Source: Ficedula albicollis (lineage: Eukaryota > Chordata > Aves > Passeriformes > Muscicapidae). Taken from it: DNA of 64,000 nucleotides. A program made the translations under genes and the position numbers. Every line of letters starts with the position of its first letter. Position 1 is the stretch's first letter. Positions 51,301 to 63,300 of this stretch are shown in pieces. The notes under the pieces were generated by a model. The model did no database searches, had not been told where the DNA came from, and worked only from the letters and a program-made list of their open reading frames with translations. The DNA lies in NCBI RefSeq assembly GCF_000247815.1, contig NC_021677.1, forward strand, positions 57,293,769-57,357,768. The letters are read 5' to 3'.

Positions 51301-54300
51301 GCAATTAATTGTGGGGATAAAGATCTAAGGGTAATTTCCCCTAAAGACTGGTAGAGACAGGGCAGATTACTTTTGTGCACAGATTAAAATGTTTGCAGAA
51401 AATGTAACAGCTGTTCCAAAAAAATTAGGAAGTTAAGAGAGGTGAAATGGTCCAAGTTAAAAAAAAAAATCATTCAGGAGACCTATTTTAAACTGAGATA
51501 ATTTATTGGCTGTTAAAGAAAAAGCTCATTTAGCAAACCCACACCCCTGAATTGAAAAATGAATTTGCTAAAAACCAAAAATGCTTTTATTTTAAGCCAG
51601 TGTTTCTACTGGCAGTCAAGCTGGCTTGACACCTCCTGATACAGGCAATGACAGCATATCTGTGAACTGCTCCAGGTTAAAAGTAAACCTGGAGATTGGT
51701 GATTGAAGGAAGGAGGTGAGAGGTACCCAGTTCCTTTTATTTATAACATGAGCCCAGGTGAGGATGGAAAGCACTTGTGCAGGGTTTACTGCCAAGAGTC
51801 CCATACCCAGCATTCACAGCTTCAGTCTGTCCTGTACCACTTCTGATTCAACTTAAAAAAACCCAAATCAGGCCTTATTTACAGGAAAATAGGGAGTGCT
51901 TGCACAGCCTTTCAACACTCATTTAGAGCCAGGAAAGGGGATTTTAGCCAGAGCTGTGAAATGCCCAGACCCAGGGCTAGCCTAACTGCCCACTCCAGAT
52001 GCTCCACTTGGAGTCTCTAACAGCCAAGCAGAGCAGCAGGAGGATCCAGAGTGTTTATGTCTGACATTTTGACTCATTCAGAAGCTGTGCAGAAGACTCC
52101 AGCTCTCTGGAGGATGACAGAATAGTTGGACTGGTGCTGGAGCAGGCAGAAATGCCAGGCTCAGCATCAATACAAGGTGCAAGGGAACATGAGGACTCTG
52201 TGGGCTTTCTTCTTGAACTTTGGTACCCAAATTGCACTCAAGTTGAACTTATGCACTGCATAAAATAAGAAGTCTAAGTGCCTCTGGAAATTAAAAAAAA
52301 ATAAATTAGTAATATTGCACTAACTTCAGTGTCATTATAATAAAGAAAAAGTTGCTCAGAATAATTTTTTGGTCTTTTTTTCAGTAGAGTTTGTTTGGCT
52401 AAAGGCATAGAACAAAGTACAAAAATAAGACTTTACCTGGAGAGTTTTGACCTGTTTTTTCAAAGCTTCCAATGAAGCTTCTTCCCCAGAAGGTTTGCAC
52501 TGATCTATGCAGTACAAATATCTTGTTGTCATCAGGCTGACTTCTGCATAAATTTCATCATATGCTCTCCACTGCTCCAGTATTGATTCCATTGAGGCCT
52601 TTAGCTGTGCAACCTGCAGACAAATCATTTGTTAATATTTCTTGGGTAGTCCTGACATATAAATCACCTTTAAATTAGAAATCTAAACTCAATGCTCAAA
52701 CCATGACAATCCACAAGAATTTGCCAAGTTGGAGTGTTTTACTACTTGGTAAGGAATTGTGCAGGCTTCAAAAAAAGCAGTAAACCATATCCAGAGTGAA
52801 GTATAAGAATTTGCTGGAAATTAAAATTTCACTGGAGTTCAAGGTAACACTATTCTGCCAGAACACCCCAGGAAGTACTGAAATAATGAACTGCTTTTTC
52901 CTTCCTGCCAAAATCAACCTGAGGTGGGAGGAAGTTGTAAGCCTTAATCTTAAGAAGCAGATAGTTTGATCCAGAGATCAAGTTTCCTTTCAAGGACAAT
53001 TTGAACAGAAATTGGTTTGCATGGAAGAAGCCACTACTGCAATACTCTGAGAGCTGTCATCCCTCTTATGCCATTGTGCTATAATAATTCAGGCCCACCT
53101 GGATCCCAGGCTAGCAAGTTCAGGATTTTCATACAAAATTAAATTATCATGCCCTTTATTTTCTGTCTCTTTCATTAATGATGGATATCTCCTTTATTTT
53201 CTGTCTCTTTCATTATTATAGTTGTCTAATCTATAAGGGGCAGGCATGGTTTCCATTTGCCACAGGCTCCTAGACACTGCAAACACAAAACCACAGTCCT
53301 CCTTCAGCCATTTTTATCCTTCTGTTTCATCTCCTGGGTCCGACAAAACATTCATCTAGTTCCTATTCTCAGTCATGTCTGGAGAAAAGCATGAAAACCA
53401 GGGTGATAAAAAAACATGTCTCCACAAGACCTGACAAAAGCCAGATGTCAGATTTCAGTTCTGACTATGCAGCCACTCAATGGAAGATGACAAAATGTCC
53501 ATACCATAGTTCACCCTAAATAGACTGTACAGATCATTTTATCCTAGTATCCTAGTTTCAGGCACACAGAGGCTGGTGGATTAATCATCCCTATTCTCTT
53601 TTGAATTATGGTACAGGTGGGAGGAATCTCTAATTGGTTTTTGTAGCCTGTAGCTAATTACTGCCCACACAAGGAAGATGGAAAGACGTCGGGAAATGTC
53701 TCTGGGCCACAGACTCACAGGCATGAGCTCAACCTACAGGCAATTTAATCAAGGTATTACATCTCCTTAGCCCTGTATTAGAAATCTCTGCCTGGCTCTG
53801 ATGTGAGCAGTCACCCGTGGGAAGGAATCTGCACTTGCTGTTTCACTGCACACACGCAGCTCAGCTCCAAGAACATCCTGCAGTTTGCAAGTCCAGCAGT
53901 TTAGTCATAAAATTCCTAAAATTAACGTGACCCATGGTGATTGCAAGAAGAAAAAAGCACCAGGCTGTCAATCCTGCCAACTTCTATCCCCAGCCATACA
54001 TCAGAAGGAAAACCTTTCATTATGTACATAGACATAAATTTCCCTGGTTTCTTGGTAAGAAACAATCACATCCTTTCAGCTGAAACCTAAGCCAAGAAGC
54101 AGCAGATCAATACTGGATCGACAGCTCCTGTGGAAGAATTCAAGCAAAACAGTTCAGGTTTCACAAAGTTCTAAGGAAAAAGGGCAAGGAATCTGTAATA
54201 AAAAGTCTAAAGCAATCTTAACTAGAAACACAATGTCCATCATGTATAATTCTCTATAGTACGTGGTTATTTATTATCACAAATTTAAATCTATAAATGT

Positions 54301-57300
54301 ATTCATTATTATCTCTCCTGCACCTATCAATTACACCCACATAAAAAAAAATATCAGCTCCAATTATAAAGATATTATGACTATAAATACAAACTGCTGG
54401 GGAGTCAGTTTGTATGGGAAACCAATCTGCCAGACTCTCCTTGAAGCAACTGGAAACTTCACAGGATTTGAGGGTGTCAAAAGCCACCCTGGTGTGTGGA
54501 TGGAAGAGTAACTGGGAGGTGGAAAAGCTACAGTCAGAACAGGGCCAGAGTTGCACTGCAGGGGAGAAAAAGCAGGGTATGAAAGAGAAGGTGATAAAGT
54601 AAGAGAGTTTAAGGCTTTCATTTTCAGCTTGACAGAAAAATAGCAGTACTCTTTCTTAATTTTCTTAAACTGCAGATGGGGATCTGTTCCTCCTCCCTTT
54701 GTACTCAAAGTGCTTCAAGATCAGACTGATTTTTCTCTCTTTACTTTACAGTAAAGACTTAAAATTAAATTCTTAGGAAGGTAAAGAGTAAGGAATATTG
54801 TGCATCTTTTTTGTACCAGCTCCTGCCATCCCATGAAGAGGATTAATAACACTGGTGGTCAGTGGAAAAAAAAACCTGAACACAAGCAAAGCTTTTACCT
54901 GGTTTACAATGCTGTCCTTCATTTCACACAGCTCAGCTATCCTGAGAGACTGAGCTTCTGGGGTTTGTTCTGCACTGCCATTTGAAGCCAAACTCTGTTT
55001 GAGCTCATCAAGAATTTTGGATTTAGCCACGAGTTGATTTTCTAGCTCCTAAATAACGGGGGAAAAAGAAGATAAATAAGATCTTTTAATGAGACCATCG
55101 AAAAAAAACTTCTGTGTGAGGAGCTTAGATAAACATTCCTTCTTTAAAACCAATTTTGTGCAATTCTTCAGTCATGCAAAAGAAAGGCAGGAACTGGTTT
55201 TGCAATGGGCGAGTCCCTGACATCCTAACCTCTAGAAAGGGATTTTCAGTCTGTCCCTTTACTCAAAGGGACTCCCATGGCAGAAATTCCAGTGAAATCA
55301 AGTAAGAACAATCTCCAATGAATGGAGATACCTGAGAGAATAACTCCTTCCCCAGCACAAGGAGCAAGATTATAAGAGTCTTGACGTGCTGGGGAAAGCC
55401 CAGCAGGGAGTTCTTTACAATGTGAGGAACTATCCATACATACAATGGGCCACAACATTATAATGCTACACTTCAACCATTTTTTAACCTCTCACTGAGC
55501 GTCCCCAAAACATTTTTAAATTTGGACATTTTTATTGACCAAATGAATTTTAATAAAACATTTTATCCACCTGTATCCTAGCACAGTGTGTTGCTCTGAG
55601 CAGGTGAGTGTTTAATCCAAACTACCCTTGAGCCTTTCTTCCATTCTGGCCCCTCCACACATTTCAGAGATGCAAGTAACTCCGTGTGTAACAGATCACT
55701 CTAGACAATAAAACCAGCCTACTACAAGAGAGAGATGTAACCATGGCAATGAAAGAACAAATATTCCATGTTAAAAAACAGAGGGGGAACATTGTACTGA
55801 ATGAAAACAGCAGACTGTCAGAGTAACAGGAACCAATTATTAGCTGGCTGCCACCTGGATTAATTTTGAGGGATCTGGTGCCTAGAAAAACATAACAAAT
55901 GACACCCAGACCCTTGAGGCTGCTGCAGACAGACTACACTACAATCTAGGGCAGAAGTAGAGAGGCTTGCAATATATTTCTCCAAATGAAACTGAGTAGT
56001 TTCCATGACACTTCCATCACAGAGCTCTTCAAACTAATGGAATTGATAACTTCTGCCATGGCTGTGCTGAACTGAGAACTACTTCTATTGGAAGTATCTC
56101 AGAACACAATATTGCTGCACAACACTCCAAATATGATGAAGCAACAGCAGATGCATCTTCAATTGGTGGAAAAAACCGCAGAATAGCCACTCACATTAAA
56201 AGTGGCTCTGGCTCTTTATCACCTGAACATAACATGCTTTTATTAAAATTATATTGGAGAATTCTTCTGGGAAATGGCAACTTCCTTTACATTTCTTTCT
56301 GTTAAAATCTGTGCAGTTCCTTAGTCTGGATTCAGCAGTGTCCTAAATAAGGCTTTTACAGTAACATCACTCATGTCATGCTTTACCTTGCAATCATCTA
56401 AGGTGTTCTGTGCAGAGATCAGACTTGCTGGGGTCTGTAAGGATCTCAGTCGATCACTCTGAGCTTCCAGCCAGTTGTGCAGAGTCTGGGCTTTGTTCTC
56501 ATTCTCAGTAATATCCTCCAAAATGTGTTCCAGGTCTTGTATCTGAAAGTTACAGAACTGTTTTAACTTACTTGAACCTACAGATGGGCAGACACAGGGC
56601 TTTGCCTTCCATGACAAAATCTGAGATTATATATATTGAAAATATTCTTTAGAGAAAATATTTTGAAAGAAAAACCTAAAAAGTTTTGCAGGCTCTTCAG
56701 GATCCAACCTTTCCTTTGGAAGAAACCAGGCAGTGTGTGTTCTGGAGCTGGGAGACCTGACAAGTTGGGGGCCCCTGGGCTGTATGGACACATTCATATG
56801 GAGCCCAAAAATCTCATTATCACTAAAACCCACCAACACAGCTACTAATAAGAAAGGGATCTCAAGTTTCCTATCCTCAAACTTGGCCTTGAGCATCCAT
56901 TAAATCCTAGAATGCAATTTCATAAAAATGGTTAGAGTAGATAGCCCTTTTCCCAAAAAAATTGGAATTTCGTAATGGAAATTTTCAATTGTATGGGAAA
57001 AGAAATTTCCACTTAAAAATTTTCCAGAAGATTTTCTGAACTAAAAAGTATTGGCACTTTTACATCTGACTAGAAGTCTTTGTATCTGGATTCAGAAAGG
57101 GCAGCTTCTCCCAAAGCTGTATAAATTGAGACGGAGATGAAAGAGAAATGTGTTGGTAAAGGGATTCATTCTAGCAGCCTCGTGGTTGCATTTTGGGATT
57201 CTCAGCTACCTCATGTCTTATCCATACCATGAGTCACACCAGCTTTTCTGGGCAATGGGGCACATAGGTGGCAGCATCTAATTCTGGATGCATGGATTAT

Positions 57301-60300
57301 TTCCAGCCTCACTAGAATAGAATAATTTTGAGGCATTGCCTGAAACAGATTTTCTTTAGAGAAACAAGATGACGTGCTGATGGGAAAATTCTGCACATAG
57401 ACTGACTATCAGCTGCTGACCTTCAAAGCACTCCATTGCAAAGCATATTTAACTACTGCAGGAGGAGGACACTGACACAGAGTGAGCCATTTCCAGTGAG
57501 CCAGGAGGGCTGGAGCAGGGCTGGGAACTGATCCCTGCTGTGCCTTGCCCAGGAGGCTCAGATGTCCCCATCTGAACGTGGCAGGAGGGCTGGAGCAGGG
57601 CTGGGAACTGATCCCTGCTGTGCCTTGCCCAGGAGGCTCAGATGTCCCCATCATCTGTCAACACTACTTGATAATCGCTGTTTCCACAAATCCAACTGCA
57701 CAACAGGAAAACTGCTGGTAGCTTAACATATCCCTAACACAGAGCAGTGACACAGTAAAATCAGAGCTATGAGAGAGGAGGCCATGGGAGAAAATGCCAC
57801 CTTTCTGTTGAGGGATGCCTGCAGGCGGTGCCACCGCAGGTTCATCTCGCCCAGGCACTCAGCAAACTCTGTCCTCTCGTAGCGCTTGCTCTCCACGTCA
57901 CAGGTGCTCATCTGCAGCAGGGACTGGTTAACAAAATCTACCATCCACTGCTTAAAGTTCATTTCCATCATGTATTCCTGCAGGGGAGAAACCAGAAAGA
58001 ACAAAAACACAAACCAATCAGTTTTACAGTTTTAATCTGATTGGTTCCAACGATGCTTCAAGGTGTGGCAATGGGACACTGGTGGCTTTGTTTGAATCAT
58101 GACCTAAAATATGTTTCTGAAAGAGACCTGTCTGTAGGAACAATTCTCAAATTTTACCATTCTGCATTTGTGTAGCTGTTTCCATCCACCAAAATTTCTG
58201 CAGAAAATCTCTGTCATTACATGGGTAGTTCAAGGCAAGAACAGGCTGGATGGAGCAGGGAATAAAACCCAGGGGTACCAGACCCTGTACTTAATCCATG
58301 GCACAAAACCATCACACTGCCATGAGCCCAGATTAGGCTAAGACTAAGGCCTTCCCACACTCCTGCAATTCACAGGCAAATGCAGCAAGAGCTTCTAATC
58401 CTTTTAACAAAATATCTGGAATAAGAACAGAATATTAGAATATCTGGGATGAAAAAGTGTCCTCTAGCACCAGCATCTCTTGCACAGAGAGATAAGTGAG
58501 AAAGTACATGCAAAGTGAAAACATAAGGGAATGTCTTTCTACGTCAGAGGGTATTAGAAAAGAGTAGGAAAGGGCTCCATATTTATCTAGTACTGTTCAT
58601 AAAAGTCACCAGGGAATACCACAGCAGAGGTACTGAAGCCAGAGCTGCTTCTCTCCAGGAATTTGTGACCTTCATTGCTGCTTTCTTCTCAGCACACACA
58701 ACCCCACCTTCCTGACAAGTGCAAAAGATACACCTACAAACCGGCCTCTAAATATCCAAAGTGTTAGAAACAGCACCTCACCTAGATGTCCCAAGTGCCA
58801 AATCCAACTGATACACACCAGAATGTTATATATGTGCTGTACCAAGGCACTTGGTAGAAATGTTTGCATGAGCACTTGCCTTACATAGAGCACCAAATTG
58901 CCTGCGAGCTGCAGCTGCAGACTGAGAACTGTCAGCCTGTCTGAGCCCTGAGCAGGGGCAGAGCAAAATATGGCTCTGTGGGGATTCATGCCCTGGGGCT
59001 GGGCTCCCTGGCATCTCTGGAGTACACAGCTTGAATCCTTCCTGTGGTTGGAGCAATCAGCCTCTGCCACTCGTGCTCCGACATCTGAACAGCACCAAGA
59101 GTCTGCTGCAGCCTCTCTCGTTCTCTGCAGGGATGTTTGTCTTGTCCCTCTTTCCTAGCAGGTTATTTTTTTTTATGACACATAATATTCAATCCCCCTG
59201 TTCTCTAATTAAATGGATTCAGGCTACAGAGCTCCATTAGGAGGTATTCCTTGTTAAAAAGACAGACTAGAACACAGCACAAACACAGAGTCTGTCTTCC
59301 TAAGGAATGCTTGCTACATTTTATAATCTAAATGCAAGAGAGAGAACAAATGAGACAGATGGGACAGCATGAGAAAAGGAGATTACAGCCCAGCAGGCAG
59401 TAGTTGTATTGCAGAACAGGCAGTGGTTTGTGTGTCATGGAAGCATACAGTTTTACAAAGGAGGATGTTAACAACATGTTTCAGACTGAGGAACCCTCTT
59501 GAGAGCAAGAGGAAGGCTATGACAGTGCCTGGAGGCTGCTTCCATGCCTTTTACAGCAGCCTGGACTTACAGTTTCCCATTTACCTTGTACTTCTGAAGG
59601 AGAGTCTTGACTTGGGCAGCACCACGTTGTGAATTTATTGGCTCCTCACGTTCCTGCTGTTGTTCCACATGGTCCAACCAGGCCATTAGTTCAGCAATAG
59701 CTTCCCGTGATGAAAGCTTTTCCATCTGAAGCTGAGGTAAAGCATGTAATGAATCTTCTACACTCCACTTGTTAGAAATACCAAGGAAAATGACATTTCT
59801 ATTTTTAGAAAGGCTCAGGCACTATAATCGCATTATTGGGGTATGAACTTGAAAGTGAGCCCTGTGCTCCAGAGGGGCAAATGACTTCAGTTCTAGAATT
59901 CATTAATCTGAAATAAAATTCTTTCCAATTTTGAGTAATTCTTTCTAATTTTAAGTAACAGACTCTCATGCAAAACTGCAAAGACAATAAATGTATGTAA
60001 AACAGCCCAGGAAGAACACAGCAGTATTTAAACTGCAGTGCAATATTGGGGTTATTCTGAAAGCATGGCACAGCTAATTTGGAAAAAGGCAGCTGAATCC
60101 CAGCAGCAGCATTTTAACATAATTATTTAGCTTGAACAGAGATGGCAGCAGAGCTTCTCACTTACCTGGTGAAGCTTTTCTTGGATGGCTGGGAGCTGTG
60201 TAATCAGTTCTCCCCATTTTTGCTCAAAGTTTGCCAAAGATGACCTAAGTGCTGCAGTGTCAGCTTGCTTCACGTGGAGGAGCTGGCTGGCAGTGCTCAC

Positions 60301-63300
60301 CACTGATGACTTCAGGGAAGATTTTTCATCAACTTCCTTAGAAAATGTCTGAGGTGCATGGGGTTTAAGAGAGGGTAAATATTTATATGTCTATTGAAAT
60401 GAAGATAAGCCATATTTTCACAGGATGAAATGCCTCAACAAACAGATTTTATCAAGATGGCAAAGTTCAGAAAACCTAAGCTCAGCATGTTCTGGTAGAT
60501 AAAGCACTTTTTTGTCCACCTTGATATACATTGCTGAATGCAACCTTTTGCTCCCACAGAGACTAGGAATATCCTGATCTCCACTTCACACAGGGAGCAG
60601 CCCCAGTCCTCAGACCTCTGGCCAGCTCACATCTACCAGCTAAACCTTCATGATGATGCTCTGCTTTCCCTCAGACCTCTGGCCAGCTCACATCTACCAG
60701 CCAAAACTTCATGATGATGCTCTGCTTTCTCCCTGGGCACTGTTCCTTCTGCCTGGCCTCACACTGGGGCTGAACCTCCTGGCCAGCCATCCAAGGGGAG
60801 CAGGCAAAGACATGAAATGCAATTCAGCATGTCTCTCTTTCCTGGCTTTGGCTGACCACCTTCACTCCTGTACCCTGAGCCCACACTCCAGGTTCAGTTG
60901 TTCTGTGGCTTTGGGGCACACAGCCATTCAGTGCTGTACCATGTGGGTGGCTCAAGGTCATGGCAAACACAAAAAACCTCTCAAAAGGGTCATTTTCACC
61001 AGAATTCACAATGTCTTATCTAAACCTGGCAGCAATGACTTACAAACAAGCTGCTGATGTTGTCCCTGATGGTGGCAAGATCTTGTGACACATTGAGAGA
61101 CTGCTCCTTCCAAAAATTCATTCTCTGCTGAGCAGAATCCAACCACTTCATCAATTCCTCCGAGTCTCTGTTGTAGCTACAGGAGGAAACAAAATACAAA
61201 CACATATTTGCTGAGGCTGGGATGCATTTCTCACCCTCCACGTTGCCTTCCCTGTGAGAAGGCACATGCTATTCTGGCACCTCTGCTGCAGCACAGCCCT
61301 GTACAAGCATGGCTTCAGCTGTCATCCATAAAATATTCACAAACTAATGTCTAGCTGATACTTTAAATTGGTTTTCTGTGTTAGACCCACCTGACCAGGA
61401 GTTTCAGTAATGTCTGAAGTCGGTGCAGCTCATGGCCAACTTTTTTGGTCAAAGACAACCACTGTTCTTCCAGCTTCCCAATCTGGCTTCTTATTTCTGG
61501 ACAGCTCACAGCAGTCAGCAATTTCTTCCCTTCTTTCACCATCTGGTACAGCCTGGCATGCTTTTCATCAACACTGCTTTTGATTTTCTGTCAGAATATG
61601 GGAAGTTTGCAAAACAGTAACATTTTAAAGATAGAAAACAAGTAAAAAAACACATATCACTTGTTCTAATTTCTTCATCTCACTCTTCCCTCTGTAATGT
61701 ATTTTATTTTCCAAATGACAGGAATCTGCAACTCATTACAATCAAAAGGGACACAGGTTTTTGTGCGTTTGGTTTTTTGTTTGTCTGTTTCCTTTGGGTA
61801 GGTCAAGACAAATCTCAACATACTTTTATACATTATCAGAATGACTGTGTTATGATTTGATGGGCTTTTCTGACACCTGAAAACCTCAGGCAATGGACAA
61901 ACACTCTCTATCAGATCTAGCTGAACTGTCCAAACATATGACTGCTCCCACCATAAAATTATTGTCTTCTCATGCTCCTGAAAGTTATTGTTTTCCTTCA
62001 GGCTCTATCCTATTTTGAAAAAAAGTTACCACTGTTTTGAAGGAAACTGCTGGGATAATTATTGAATAATGGTGGCAGGGAGAGATGAAGAGTGGACAGT
62101 GAAATCATTAAAACACAAAGGTCTGGGGGTATTTCTCTTGCAGGAATTAAGCCCTAGAGAATTTTATTGTGATCTGTTTTTGAAACTGTGAAACCCCACA
62201 GTTTCACCCTGCACCAAACATCTTCTAAAGCTTTATGACTTTGTTTCTGAAGTCTTTGAAGACAAATAAAGACTTAAGAGTGAAGAGCTAGTAAATAACT
62301 TGAAAAGCCAAGGAAAACCAGGCAAGTTCACATCAATGGCTGTGTAAATTCTGCAAGTCTCTTGTCTCAGTGCAAAAGGTATCAAGAGCACCAGAGGGCC
62401 ACGATGACTGTAAACACCTACTGTTGATTTCTTACAAAGGCTTTACTCTAGCTCAGATTTTCCTCAGAATGTCCAGTCATGCCTTTCCTGCAGTCAACTA
62501 GACGAAATCATTATAGTCCTTTTTTTCCTTTATTAAACATTCATTAATCATTTATTGAACACTTAATAATTTGAACAATTCTAACAGAGTGTGTCCTCTG
62601 AAGACTGAAAAAGGCCAAACTTGTGAGGAATGCAGAGCACTCTCCGAAAACACATCACTAAGATTACTGAAAACCTTTCTTCTTAACTTTATGAAGCAAC
62701 CATAAATGCTGCTTTCATATCTTTATATTTAAATGTGTTTAAAATGTGGAAAAAATATTTCCAGCTGGAGCTGAGGTTGTAAATAAAGATGCAGCTCTGT
62801 CATCAGAGATGCAGCTGCAACCAGTGCTGCAATAAGAGTTCAAATATTTGGTATTTTCAGATATTTGAAAGCACTAAGCTGATTCCCCTTTTCCAAAGGT
62901 TTTAGACTATGGCATGAAAATATTTTCTGAATTACAAAGAAGTGGCATTATGCTCACTCCAAGGCCCTTGCTGTCCCTGGGATCTATGGAGCCTGCATAA
63001 CATCTATCTTATCACAAATACTTTCCTTTGAAGATTGAGTTATAAAGTAGTTTAATCATTACTCTAAAATTGTAGCTCATGGCTGAAATTACCAGCCCAA
63101 TATTCTCCTACTTTTAAAAGTCAGTTGTGAACTTGCATCCAACACACAGCTGAGGAGACAAAGGAAGCAGTGCCCTGCAAATCATCTCCTCATTTACTAT
63201 TATTTTTTTGCCAGTTCTACTGATCCATACAGAAAAGCAGTGACAAACACATAAATACCTCTAGAAGTGCAATCCTTTCCATTAATCTTTCTTCAGTTTC

